A DNA stretch of 33,507 nucleotides from Planctomycetaceae bacterium UBA6894. GTDB lineage: Bacteria; Planctomycetota; Planctomycetia; Gemmatales; Gemmataceae. The DNA lies in contig DKBS01000139.1 in NCBI GenBank assembly GCA_002451275.1, positions 1 to 33,507 of the forward strand. Reading direction: 5' to 3'. The notes beneath the pieces are model-generated. The model saw only the letters and a list, made by a program, of their open reading frames with translations, searched no databases and was not told the DNA's origin. Below, one piece after another: positions 1 to 7,359 of this stretch. Position 1 is the stretch's first letter. Each line of letters starts with the position of its first letter. The position numbers were made by a program, and so were the translations under genes.

Positions 1-39
1 TGTGGGAAAGGCCCGGGGCTTACGCGCAGGAGCAAACAG

Positions 40-59
40 GCCAGCCAGGCCGGCTTGGC
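40..59 (-). terminator. weak hairpin downstream of the first gene
   Basis: Read on the minus strand, this stretch can fold as GCCA/TGGC plus GCC/GGC with one bulged A and a five-base loop. A tail containing GTTT follows. It lies 12 bases after the TAG stop of the gene at 71-676. The tail is not a clean T run, so this is only a possible terminator. Confidence 0.25.
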
Positions 60-70
60 CCGGTTTGGCC

Positions 71-676
71 CTATTTCCTCACCTTGTCCGGCACTGGAAG
101 CATGCTCAACTCGCATGCGAATTGGTCAAACGCGTCCTCGCCTTCGGGTATTTCCAGATGAATATGCTGTTCCTCTAGGACCAGGCGATGTTTCGGGTCG
201 CGGGTGATCCGGTGGTCGTCCAGCACCTCCATGAAGGGTGTCAGGTTGTACGCGTAGACGATCAGCGCCTTGTGGTCGTCAAAGTGCACTTCAGTCATGG
301 GCTTGCCATGGCTGGCACAGACCACCAAGCCGGTGGCTCCATCATCCACCAACAGCTCCTCGGCACCATACAGGTGACTCAGAAGCACCGGCACCTCGAC
401 ACCCTCACGCAGCATTTCGCGGGCGTTCTCAGCCCCGGCATGGCGCTGCAGGTACACATCCACCGTGTCCCCAAAGGGAGCCAGCAGGTCGGTGAACACC
501 TCAAACAGGCGCTCCGCCGAAACACTGGCGGCAAGCATGGGAACCTTGCGGCCGCCATCCTTGAAAACCCCGTGGCGATAGCCTTCTTGTGGCACCACTG
601 TCGATTGCGGACCGGGACGAATCCCCCGGGGCAAACGAAACGCGCCAGCGTCGCCGCATTCAACAACCATGTGCAC
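71..676 (-). CDS. hypothetical protein, 201 aa, unrecognised
   Basis: I do not recognise this soluble acidic protein. It has no signal peptide, membrane segment or catalytic motif that I can identify. The C-terminal two thirds look like an ordinary alpha/beta domain. They include the strand-like stretch ATGLVVCASHGKP, and FDDHKALIVYAYNLTPFMEVLDD leads into a charged tail (HIHLEIPEGEDAFDQFACEL). The listed start is a GTG preceded by AGGA nine bases upstream. An ATG two codons further in (670) is an alternative. The first 40 or so residues look less regular, so the true start could be internal. It is divergent from the transglutaminase gene across a 410-base gap. Confidence 0.6.
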   Translation of the reverse strand: MHMVVECGDAGAFRLPRGIRPGPQSTVVPQEGYRHGVFKDGGRKVPMLAASVSAERLFEVFTDLLAPFGDTVDVYLQRHAGAENAREMLREGVEVPVLLSHLYGAEELLVDDGATGLVVCASHGKPMTEVHFDDHKALIVYAYNLTPFMEVLDDHRITRDPKHRLVLEEQHIHLEIPEGEDAFDQFACELSMLPVPDKVRK

Positions 677-1086
677 CTACCGCTTTCCTGGCCGCCCAAG
701 GGATCGACGATCGCCCGGCGACTGCGCTTTCATGATGTGAAGCAATGGTTCCCATTGCCCACAACACTCTATGCCCTTTGGCCGGCTGGAGAAAAGCACC
801 CGACTCGAGGAATTCCCGGTTTTGCTCCCCTGCCTGCTCCATCTGGTGCACGCATTCCTAGAAAACTTTGCGCGACCTTTTTGCCTTATCCACCTTCTTT
901 GACCGGACTTCTTTACTTACCAGCATCTTTTATCCAAACTTCCAAAAATTTACCCTATTTTCTCAAGTCATCCTGTTTTGTAACCAAGTTCCTCCACCCC
1001 ATCTACCGATCCACAGCAAGCGAAAGGACCGGCAGGCCTCCGGGCTCCCGCCAAACCGGTCCCGCCCTCCAGAGAGCCAACGCCCC
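677..1086. other. gene-free divergent intergenic region
   Basis: This is 410 bases between two divergent genes. Roughly 880-1000 is pyrimidine-rich and clearly lower in G+C than the genes around it. It presumably carries promoters for both sides, but I find no convincing -35/-10 pair. No tRNA, repeat or conserved reading frame is visible. Open frames that cross it are extensions of neighbouring frames and show no protein-like composition. Confidence 0.5.
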
Positions 1087-2679
1087 ATGCGTACTCCGCG
1101 GTCCGCCCTTCCCTTCCGGTTCAAAGTCTCCCCGCTCCTGGCCTGGATTCCTTTTTTCTTGCTGCTGCCCATGCTGCTCACGGCGGCAGACCTGCCCTCG
1201 CCTTCCGGCAAGCTGCTGGAAGAATCCTGGTTCCTTGTCCAATTGGATCAGGAACCGATTGGTTCCTGGCGCATGACCGTTCGCGAAGCTTCAGGAGGCG
1301 AAGGACCGTGTTTTGCCGTGAGCCAGGAGCTTGAACTGGTACTGCAACGCTACGGCAGCACCGTGCGGCTCCGGCAGGAAGTCGGCAATGTGGAAGACGG
1401 CGAGGGCCGGGTGGAGTCCCTCACCCTGAAGCAGGGCCAAAACGGCAAAACCCTGGTACACATTGAGGGCAAACGCGACCCTGAAGACCTCGACCGCATG
1501 CTATTCCGCGATGCAGCAGGGAAGGGGCTCGCGCCACAAACCTGGTCCGGGTCGGTCCTGGGCCTGCTGGCCCGTGAGCGCCTGCCCGCCAAAAGCAACA
1601 TGCAGGCGGGCGACACCACGCGGGTGCTGGGCCACGAGTCACTCATCAATCAGGTGGTGGGCCTGACTGCCACCATGCATCCGCCAGAGCGCGTTTCCCT
1701 GATCAACCAAACAGCGGAATTGGTTCGTGTGGACTGGAAACCCAAACTGCTGCGCGATGCGGCGGTGGAACTCAGCCCCACCACCTGGTGGCTCGACGCC
1801 GATCGCAAAGTGGCGCGACGGCAGATGCAGCTCGACGGCTTGGGCACCGTCGTGATGACCAGAAGCACACCCGAAGCAGTCCGCCTCGCCCTGCGCGACA
1901 CCAAGGGCAAGGACCTGGGCGAAGCCAGCCTCATTCCACTCGACAGGCCGGTGCCAAACATCCGCCAAGCCAGACGGGTGATCTACCGCCTGCGGCCCAA
2001 GGGCGAGGCGAACCTGTTCGACTTGGCTGGCCCGAACCCCGTTGCCGAGGACACCCGCCAGCAGGCCCGGCTGCTGCCGGATGGCAGCATCGAGCTCGCC
2101 GTGCTCGCCGGCCGGAAGCCTGACCGGATTTCTGGGGCGGAGGATGCCCCGCGTGAGTTTTACGGAACCAGCAAGTTCATCGACACCGACCACCCCAAGG
2201 TGCGTCAGGTCGCGGCAATGGCGGGCGGGCTCGATGGGGACTGCTGGACCGCGGCCACCCGTTTGGAAAAGGTCGTCCAGCGCAACCTGAAGCCGGATGC
2301 GGCGGCACCGCTTTGCAGCGTTTCCGAATTCCTCGCCACCTGGCGTGGCGACTGCCGGCATGCCGCCCTCACCCTCGCCGCCCTTTGCCGAGCCTGCAAC
2401 ATGCCGGCGCGCACAGCCTTCGGCCTCCTCTATGTGCAAAAAACCGGCCCGGGAGGGTCCAAGCCCTGCCTCGGTTTCCACGCCTGGACCGAAGTCTGGA
2501 TCGATGGCCAGTGGATCGGTCTCGATGGCACCCTGGGTCAGGGCAAAATCACCGCCGGTCACCTGAAAATATGCGACCACTCCTGGGAAAAGGTGGACAA
2601 CCTGGCTCCGCTCGCCCCAGTTCAGAAGCTCATCGGCAAGCTGACCGGCGAAGTGGTGCGGGTGGATGTCGGCGACTGA
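1087..2679 (+). CDS. secreted transglutaminase-like superfamily protein
   Basis: This is a 530-residue exported protein with a C-terminal transglutaminase-like (papain-fold) domain. The core triad is visible: Cys423 in WRGDCRHAA, His465 in GFHAWTEVW and Asp480 in IGLDGTLG. That is the usual Cys-His-Asp order and spacing for the family. In bacteria such domains act as peptidases, amidases or crosslinking enzymes on secreted or envelope proteins, and the substrate here is unknown. I start at ATG 1087 because it gives a short basic n-region (MRTPRSALPFRFK) and a hydrophobic core (LLAWIPFFLLLPMLL) ending near TAADLP, a normal signal peptide. The frame stays open upstream to 868, but that part is low-complexity intergenic sequence. 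Residues ~40-400 form a beta-rich region with no match I recognise. A small unknown gene follows 38 bases downstream, probably in the same transcript. Confidence 0.85.
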   Translation: MRTPRSALPFRFKVSPLLAWIPFFLLLPMLLTAADLPSPSGKLLEESWFLVQLDQEPIGSWRMTVREASGGEGPCFAVSQELELVLQRYGSTVRLRQEVGNVEDGEGRVESLTLKQGQNGKTLVHIEGKRDPEDLDRMLFRDAAGKGLAPQTWSGSVLGLLARERLPAKSNMQAGDTTRVLGHESLINQVVGLTATMHPPERVSLINQTAELVRVDWKPKLLRDAAVELSPTTWWLDADRKVARRQMQLDGLGTVVMTRSTPEAVRLALRDTKGKDLGEASLIPLDRPVPNIRQARRVIYRLRPKGEANLFDLAGPNPVAEDTRQQARLLPDGSIELAVLAGRKPDRISGAEDAPREFYGTSKFIDTDHPKVRQVAAMAGGLDGDCWTAATRLEKVVQRNLKPDAAAPLCSVSEFLATWRGDCRHAALTLAALCRACNMPARTAFGLLYVQKTGPGGSKPCLGFHAWTEVWIDGQWIGLDGTLGQGKITAGHLKICDHSWEKVDNLAPLAPVQKLIGKLTGEVVRVDVGD

Positions 2680-2717
2680 CCCGCCAAAGGGGCCAAGGGG
2701 AACGGGAGAACCGGTAC

Positions 2718-3167
2718 ATGGGCAAGACGGTTTTGCTGGCCGAGCGTTCGGGCAATTGGCTGTATCTCTCCGACACCGGGACCTTCGCGCGCGCCACCCC
2801 GGAACCTTCAGAGGAAACGGCTGGAGTCGAGTTGTGGCTGGCCTGGGAAGGTTCCCGCGTGGAGTCCCCGCTGGCGGCGGTGCGCTTTCCTACGGGTTGG
2901 AGCCCGGGGCTCTGCTGGACCTGGGCCATCCGCAATCTGGATGGAAGCCGCGGGGAAAATCTGGTGGCACAACCACCCGGCACGGGTTTCGACGGGGACC
3001 GGAGCCATCTGGGCTACGAGTGGCTGAAGCTGGGCGGCGAGGGTTCGGCCCTTATTGCCCATTGCGGAAGCGTCAGTGAGCTGGTGGTGTTGCGCTGGTC
3101 CCGCATGCGCGAGGATGGTTGGGGCGGAAAAGGGAAACGGCCTGGCACCCATGGCCAGGCCGCGTGA
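2718..3167 (+). CDS. hypothetical protein, 149 aa
   Basis: This unrecognised small protein is rich in Trp and Gly (WLYLSDTG, ELWLAWEG, GLCWTWAIRN, YEWLKLGGEG). That suggests a compact beta-sheet domain rather than a membrane or DNA-binding protein. There is no signal peptide. I chose ATG 2718 because it is preceded by GGGAGAA and lies 38 bases after the transglutaminase stop on the same strand, consistent with co-transcription. The last ~15 residues (WGGKGKRPGTHGQAA) look like a disordered basic tail. It converges with the small secreted gene at 3258-3593. Function cannot be assigned. Confidence 0.6.
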   Translation: MGKTVLLAERSGNWLYLSDTGTFARATPEPSEETAGVELWLAWEGSRVESPLAAVRFPTGWSPGLCWTWAIRNLDGSRGENLVAQPPGTGFDGDRSHLGYEWLKLGGEGSALIAHCGSVSELVVLRWSRMREDGWGGKGKRPGTHGQAA

Positions 3168-3257
3168 GCGGATCGCGGTGAAAGGTCTCGCCGGCTCCGG
3201 TTCTCAGAAAACCAATCGATTCGAAATGGGCCCCTCACACGGGCGTTGATTCATGGA

Positions 3258-3593
3258 TTACCAGCGGCAGCAGGCGTAGAACATGCCGTTGGCGCCCTGC
3301 GCCACACCCACTTCGCGGGGAGAACCGCCGAAACGGGGCTTGCAGCAGGAATTGATGGCAGCCTGGGGGCTTGCGCCCATTCCCACGCCTTCGAACGCAT
3401 AGGAACCACCAAAGTGGCCGACCCGCTGGGAGCTGGCCAGGTAGTTGGCCACGCTTTGGGCGGAAGAGGTGTCCACATAACCACCACCACCACCGGTGTT
3501 ACCCACGCCACGACGAACCAGACCGAACGGGCCGGCACAGGCTTCCATGGCAAAAGCAGCGGCGACAATCAGGGTGCAAATCTTCTTGAACAT
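3258..3593 (-). CDS. small secreted planctomycete-type Gly/Cys protein
   Basis: This is a 111-residue precursor with a clear signal peptide (MFKKICTLIVAAAFAMEACA), then GPFGL, a five-glycine run, and a conserved-looking core: HFGGSYAFEGVGMG, INSCCKP, REVGVAQGANGMFYACCRW. From memory, planctomycete genomes carry many small exported proteins with this GPFG...HFGG...EGVG...CC...AQG.NG..YAC layout, and none has a known function. The paired cysteines suggest disulfides or metal binding outside the cytoplasm. Start ATG 3593 is preceded by AAAGGATGATCCG, a good ribosome binding site. The frame continues upstream, but only through the REP-like palindrome. The glycine run is encoded by repeated CCA/ACC on the plus strand and could vary in length. 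Confidence 0.8.
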   Translation of the reverse strand: MFKKICTLIVAAAFAMEACAGPFGLVRRGVGNTGGGGGYVDTSSAQSVANYLASSQRVGHFGGSYAFEGVGMGASPQAAINSCCKPRFGGSPREVGVAQGANGMFYACCRW

Positions 3594-3659
3594 CGGATCA
3601 TCCTTTCCAAAAACCAACGGCGCGGCCGAAACAGCCAGAATCAGACATGCACCGCGCCG

Positions 3660-3681
3660 TATTCCAGCTTGCGCCGGAATA
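3660..3681. repeat. REP-like palindrome (the 'VIPAQAGI' type)
   Basis: The stretch is an inverted repeat, TATTCCAGC-TTGC-GCCGGAATA on the plus strand, with a nine-pair stem and one G-T wobble. Read in one frame on the minus strand it gives VIPAQAGI. That is the familiar false-protein signature of dispersed REP-type palindromes in many bacteria, which are often mobilised by REP-associated tyrosine transposases. It sits 67 bases upstream of the small secreted gene. Only one copy is visible in this window. Confidence 0.5.
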
Positions 3682-3814
3682 ACCGTTAGATTCGTTACCA
3701 CCGTCAAGGACGGCACAAGTTCTGCCGACCTCATTATCGATAGAGCCTACCCAGCCTATCGACAACCGGTGTTGGGCCCTGGGGGCTGAAATGAGTGGAA
3801 AACCGATTTCCCAC

Positions 3815-3842
3815 TTGACCCAGACTACCCATTTTTGATACA
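3815..3842 (+). promoter_or_regulatory. possible sigma70-like promoter in AT-rich stretch
   Basis: TTGACC at 3815 is followed after 16 bases by GATACA, or after 15 by TGATAC. This is a fair -35/-10 pair pointing rightward. No plus-strand gene follows until 7360, so if it is real it would drive a short non-coding transcript over the hairpin at 3880-3905, or an antisense RNA into the Rrf2 gene. Weak evidence. Confidence 0.2.
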
Positions 3843-4032
3843 ACAGAGCCTTGCAGCTGAACAGTAAAGATGCAAAAAAGCACCGCCGAAAATCAGGCGA
3901 AGTGCGCCGCAAGCTATTGAAAAATATAGACTTAAACAAAACAAAAAATATCGGAAAGAAATGCAAAAACTGACTGTTTGCAAAACTTGAACAAAAATTG
4001 GGAAAGATAGAAAATTTGGAAAATCTAGGGTA

Positions 4033-4470
4033 TCAAATCTGATACATGGGCGCATCGGCCGCATGCGCACGGGCCAGCACATCCGCCAAACTGGTCTTCT
4101 CGATAAATTCCCGCTCCAACTTGGCCACATCCCGCCAAATATCGAAAAGAGCACGGACCAGCGGGGTCGCTTTTTCTTCCCCATCGGCCGGTGGCCGGTG
4201 TGGAGCGGGCCGCCCGTCAATCGCATCCACAATCTCAGCCAGGCTGATCTGGTCGGGAGATTTCGCCAGCCGGTAGCCACCCTGGGCGCCCCGCGTGCTT
4301 TCGACCAAGCCTACCGTCTTGAGGGCCAGCAGAATTTGCACCAGAAATCGTTCCGGAATGCCCTGGGTGCTGGCGATCTGACGGATGCGAACCGGCCCGG
4401 GCTGATCGTTGCTGGCCGCCAGCTCCATCAGGGCGATACAGGCGTATTCAGCCTTGGCAGATAGTCGCAT
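4033..4470 (-). CDS. Rrf2 family transcriptional regulator, no Fe-S cysteines
   Basis: This 145-residue winged-helix regulator has the typical Rrf2 N-terminus (MRLSAKAEYACIALMELA), a recognition region (IRQIASTQGIPERFLVQILLALKTVGLVESTRGAQGGYRLAK), then ISLAEIVDAIDG. Cluster-binding members such as IscR and NsrR carry three Cys near residues 90-110. This protein has none there, and its only Cys is in YACIAL. That resembles the cluster-free cysteine-metabolism repressor CymR. It lies 30 bases downstream of an APS reductase on the same strand, so a role in sulfur or cysteine control is a reasonable inference. GGAG lies ten bases before the ATG. Its DNA site is not identified. The inverted repeat at 3737-3762 is an untested candidate. 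Confidence 0.87.
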   Translation of the reverse strand: MRLSAKAEYACIALMELAASNDQPGPVRIRQIASTQGIPERFLVQILLALKTVGLVESTRGAQGGYRLAKSPDQISLAEIVDAIDGRPAPHRPPADGEEKATPLVRALFDIWRDVAKLEREFIEKTSLADVLARAHAADAPMYQI

Positions 4471-4500
4471 GGCGCCGGTTCTCCAATGGAATCCTGAACC

Positions 4501-5370
4501 CTAGATGCCGCTTCCGTCGGAATGCTCTACCACATGCAGGCCGCATTCCTTTTTCACCTTGCCGCGCCACCGTCCGGAGCGTTCATCCTCGCCCTCGGCC
4601 ACAGCCGTGGTGCACGGCAGGCAACCGATGCTTGGATAACCATGGTCATGGAGACTGTTGTAAGGCACCTGCTCTTCCAGAACGACCTTCCAAACCGCCG
4701 ATTTATCCCAATTCAGCAGGGGATTCACCTTCACCAACCTGAATTTGGCGTCCCACTGCACCACCTTGGCCTGACCACGGTCGGCGGTCTGGTCCTTGCG
4801 GATGGAACTGATCCACGCCCCGTACCCGGCCAAAGCCCGACGCAGCGGCAAAACCTTCCGGTCATGGCAGCACTGATCCGGGCGCACCCCATGCAGGGGC
4901 CCGCCGTGCAACCGTTCATATTCCTCCACCGTGGTGTCAGGGCGGACATATTCCACCTCCAACCCGTAGCGTTTCAGCAGTTTTTCCCGCACCTCCAGGG
5001 TTTCGGGGAACTGGTAGCCGGTATCGAGGTTGAACACCCGAACATTGGGGGCGATTTTCGCAAGAAAATGAATGATGAGACAGCCTTCCACACCGAAGGC
5101 GGTGGCCATGGTCAGCTTGGAACCGAAGCGCTGGGCGGCCCAAGCCAGAATCTCTTCCGGTCCGGAGGAAGCCAGACGCCCGGAAGCCTCCGCTATCTCC
5201 GCAGCCAACTCGGGGGGTGGGCCCGCCGGTTGGGAGGTTTCACCCTGTCCTACCTGCTTCAATTCCACCGCCAACCCACCCAAAAACCCTGAAATCCTCG
5301 CAAGATCAGAATCATAACAAGGTTGATCATGAAATGAAAGATTTGCAAAGGGGGCGTTAGCAGGGAACAT
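4501..5370 (-). CDS. cysH: adenylyl-sulfate (APS) reductase, thioredoxin-dependent type
   Basis: This protein reduces activated sulfate to sulfite in assimilatory sulfate reduction, using thioredoxin. The PP-loop-like nucleotide site is TMATAFGVEG (residues ~87-96), followed by VFNLDTGYQFPET. The paired Cys167-Cys168 (DQCCHDRK) and Cys250/Cys253 (IGCLPC) are the four [4Fe-4S] ligands that separate APS-type reductases from cluster-free PAPS reductases. The catalytic Cys276 lies in KKECGLH. At 289 residues it has about 60 extra N-terminal residues, mostly Pro/Gly-rich. No good ribosome site precedes ATG 5370, so a later GTG (for example at 5268) is possible. It starts 27 bases after the DUF4392 gene and is followed by the Rrf2 regulator, forming one minus-strand unit. 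No sulfurylase (CysD/Sat) or sulfite reductase is visible nearby. Confidence 0.9.
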   Translation of the reverse strand: MFPANAPFANLSFHDQPCYDSDLARISGFLGGLAVELKQVGQGETSQPAGPPPELAAEIAEASGRLASSGPEEILAWAAQRFGSKLTMATAFGVEGCLIIHFLAKIAPNVRVFNLDTGYQFPETLEVREKLLKRYGLEVEYVRPDTTVEEYERLHGGPLHGVRPDQCCHDRKVLPLRRALAGYGAWISSIRKDQTADRGQAKVVQWDAKFRLVKVNPLLNWDKSAVWKVVLEEQVPYNSLHDHGYPSIGCLPCTTAVAEGEDERSGRWRGKVKKECGLHVVEHSDGSGI

Positions 5371-5397
5371 CAGCCAATGGCAGCTAGCAGGCCCGCT

Positions 5398-6426
5398 TCA
5401 GCCAGCCGCTTGCCGGGCAACCTGCACCATGGCCTGGATCAGTCTGGCATGGTGGTACCAGGCCAGCCCGTCGATGGTGGGCAGCTTGCGGCTGGTCACC
5501 CCGTCCACCAGGGGCCCCTTGTCCACCATCAGTCCCAGCAGTTTCTGCTCGCGGGTGGAATCCAGCCAATCAGGCACCACCCCCTTGGCAAGGGCCCACC
5601 CGGCCCCCAGCGCCCAACCCGCCCAGGTGCTCACCCCGCACACGATCAACCGGTTGGCTTTCACCCGGCAGGCGATCGATCCTCCCTTGGGGATCCTGTT
5701 GGCGATCAATTCCCAGCCGGCCAACCCCATGCCCAACTCGTTGCCACCATCGCCAATGCCGATCGTGGTCCACGCCGGATCCGGATGTTCGAACAATCCA
5801 TGGGCCGGAAAATTCCAGGCCGAGATATCCAGTCCCCGCATGGAAAAGGCCCTGCCCTGGCTCGCCTCAGGTAACGCCTGCTGAAACCACCGAATGTCCG
5901 TCTCGGGACAGGCCTCCCGGAATGTTTCCAGGGTGTGGGTGGCCCCCGCCCGCTCAATGGAAATCAGGTGACTGAACTCGCCCTGCCACCGTTTCAACGC
6001 TTCGGTTTGCCGTTCGGGCTCACGGGGCAGCGCACTGACATCAATCACCGGGATATCTCGCTGCAATCCCCGGCTGGCCAAGCCTACGCGCAGTGCAGAC
6101 AGCGCGGTCCCATCGGCGGCCAGCACCGCCTGGTGCCCCAGCCGATGGGCTGTTTCCGCCAGGAACAGGGCCCCCGGCGGCCCATCGGTTTCACTGGTTC
6201 CGGGTGGGTCCGCCAGGGCGATGGGAAAACCGGTGAGGATCAACAACCGCGGAGAGGGATGGGCCGCCAGGTCCCGGGCGCTGCACGCGAAATCTTCCCG
6301 GCGTATCGAGAACAGGCTGGGCTGCCCATGGGCCAGGCCTCGGCCAGCCGCATCCACCTGGATCAACTCGTTCAACTGCAGCAACGCTTGCTCGGTCGCA
6401 TCCTGTTTATTCATGTTTTTATTCAT
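5398..6426 (-). CDS. DUF4392 protein, D-glutamate cyclase-like
   Basis: This 342-residue cytoplasmic protein has the conserved marks of DUF4392, the C-terminal domain of the D-glutamate cyclase DGLUCY. These are LLILTGFPI, ETDGPPGALFLAE (79-91), GIGDGGNELGMG (223-234), a following IACRVKANRLIVCGVSTWAG, and a late DGVT. The family member studied in animals converts D-glutamate to 5-oxo-D-proline. Whether this protein does the same is an inference. Two in-frame ATGs begin the gene (6426 and 6414). The first has GGGTG upstream and starts 19 bases after the RluA stop. Its position between RluA and APS reductase is not explained by the known activity, although glutamate, cysteine and oxoproline chemistry meet in glutathione turnover. 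The glycine-rich loop resembles a PLP-enzyme motif, but the rest does not fit that class. Confidence 0.8.
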   Translation of the reverse strand: MNKNMNKQDATEQALLQLNELIQVDAAGRGLAHGQPSLFSIRREDFACSARDLAAHPSPRLLILTGFPIALADPPGTSETDGPPGALFLAETAHRLGHQAVLAADGTALSALRVGLASRGLQRDIPVIDVSALPREPERQTEALKRWQGEFSHLISIERAGATHTLETFREACPETDIRWFQQALPEASQGRAFSMRGLDISAWNFPAHGLFEHPDPAWTTIGIGDGGNELGMGLAGWELIANRIPKGGSIACRVKANRLIVCGVSTWAGWALGAGWALAKGVVPDWLDSTREQKLLGLMVDKGPLVDGVTSRKLPTIDGLAWYHHARLIQAMVQVARQAAG

Positions 6427-6445
6427 GTTGATAATTCACCCGGAC

Positions 6446-7216
6446 TCATGGCGCCTGCCAAGGGTCACTCAACCTGGAAACCTGTGCGGCCAGCCACGGG
6501 CCAACCCTCAGTGTTTCAGACCAATCTGACCCCGGCCCTGCAACAATGCGCATCTCCTCTTCCCGGGTCGGGTGCCGGAATCGAAGGCCCCAGGCATGCA
6601 GGCCGATCACAGGCCCCGTGAAGCAATCGCGTTTCCCCTCCGCGCCGTAGCGGTCATCCCCCACCAGGGGACACCCGCGCCATGCGAACTGGGCGCGAAT
6701 CTGGTGCGTTCGGCCGGTTTTTGGGTAAACCAGCGCAAGCCCTTTGCCCTCGCCCCGGGCCACCACCCGGTACATCAACCGGGCCTCCTTGGCCCCTTTG
6801 GCGCCGGGTCCCATTCGCTCCGCGTGACGGACCCCCTGCCCTTCCGCCGCCCCCTCGGCCCGCATCCAATCCACCATTTCCCCCGTTTCAGGAAGCGGAT
6901 TCCTTCCCCTCTCCTCAAAACAGGCGAAGTACACCTTGCCGGTTGTTTTGTCCTGAAACTGGGCCGAGAGCCGCGCCGCAGCCTTGCTGGTGCGGGCGAA
7001 CAGCACCACCCCGCTGGTCGGCCGATCCAGCCGGTGAACCACCCCCAGATAGACATTGCCAGGCTTCTGGTAGCTGGTTTTCAAATACTGTTGGGCCAAA
7101 TCTGCCAGGGTCGATTCACCCGGCCGGGCAGGGGGAGCCGTGGCGATGCCCGCCGGCTTGCAATAGGCCAGCAGGTGGTTGTCTTCCAGAAGCGGTTGGG
7201 GCAATTGCCACGGCAT
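6446..7216 (-). CDS. RluA family pseudouridine synthase
   Basis: This protein isomerises uridine to pseudouridine in rRNA or tRNA. The signature HRLDRPTSG includes the catalytic Asp64, and VYPKTGRTHQIRAQFAWRGCPLVGDDRYG supplies the second conserved block. Those features place it in the RluA/RluC/RluD group. At 256 residues it lacks the N-terminal S4 RNA-binding domain and starts directly with the catalytic fold (LLEDNHLLAYCKPAGI). Its target site cannot be told from sequence. It is the first gene of the minus-strand unit RluA > DUF4392 > APS reductase > Rrf2, and it is divergent from the beta-CASP nuclease gene across 143 bases. Confidence 0.92.
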   Translation of the reverse strand: MPWQLPQPLLEDNHLLAYCKPAGIATAPPARPGESTLADLAQQYLKTSYQKPGNVYLGVVHRLDRPTSGVVLFARTSKAAARLSAQFQDKTTGKVYFACFEERGRNPLPETGEMVDWMRAEGAAEGQGVRHAERMGPGAKGAKEARLMYRVVARGEGKGLALVYPKTGRTHQIRAQFAWRGCPLVGDDRYGAEGKRDCFTGPVIGLHAWGLRFRHPTREEEMRIVAGPGSDWSETLRVGPWLAAQVSRLSDPWQAP

Positions 7217-7323
7217 TCCGCCATCTTAACCCCGGTTGCCCCGAGGGAATGCCTGAAACGCAAGTTGTTATTTGGCAAGACTCTGGGAAAAGAAACGGGC
7301 AGGGCGGCGGAGTGCCGCGTGGA

Positions 7324-7353
7324 TTAGTAATTTCATCCGCCGTTCGGTATACT
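7324..7353 (+). promoter_or_regulatory. possible promoter just before the beta-CASP gene
   Basis: TTAGTA at 7324 and TATACT at 7348 are separated by 18 bases. The TATACT hexamer matches the -10 consensus well, the upstream hexamer poorly. Transcription would begin about seven bases downstream, essentially at the ATG at 7360. The mRNA would then be leaderless or nearly so. No other ribosome site is visible before that ATG. Confidence 0.3.
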
Positions 7354-7359
7354 AACGGG

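Larger units (their letters stand above)
3594..4032. other. AT-rich gene-free region with hairpins
   Basis: The region is 439 bases without a convincing gene. Besides the REP-like palindrome, it holds a seven-pair inverted repeat TCGATAG/CTATCGA at 3737-3762 with a 12-base loop. A second hairpin lies at 3880-3905: GCAC-CGCC pairs with GGCG-AA-GTGC. From about 3800 to 4030 the sequence is far more A-rich than anything else in the window. A 122-codon minus-strand frame through it is Phe/Leu-rich, has no proper ribosome site, and is most likely not a gene. Confidence 0.6.

Noticed and set aside
677..1086. tRNA or riboswitch in the first intergenic region
   Set aside because: No T-loop GTTCGANTC with a matching acceptor stem and no known riboswitch core could be found on either strand.
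188..1276. 362-codon plus-strand frame through the first gene and the intergenic gap
   Set aside because: It is antisense to the first gene, runs into the transglutaminase gene in another frame, and has no plausible ribosome site or domain.
3598..3966. 122-codon minus-strand frame in the AT-rich gap
   Set aside because: Its Phe-rich start comes from A-rich DNA on the other strand. It overlaps the REP-like palindrome and there is no ribosome site.
5398..6426. PLP-dependent enzyme such as cysteine synthase, suggested by the position next to cysH and the GDGGNELG loop
   Set aside because: No Schiff-base Lys motif of that fold is visible; the ETDGPPGA and IACRV...VCGVS blocks match DUF4392 instead.
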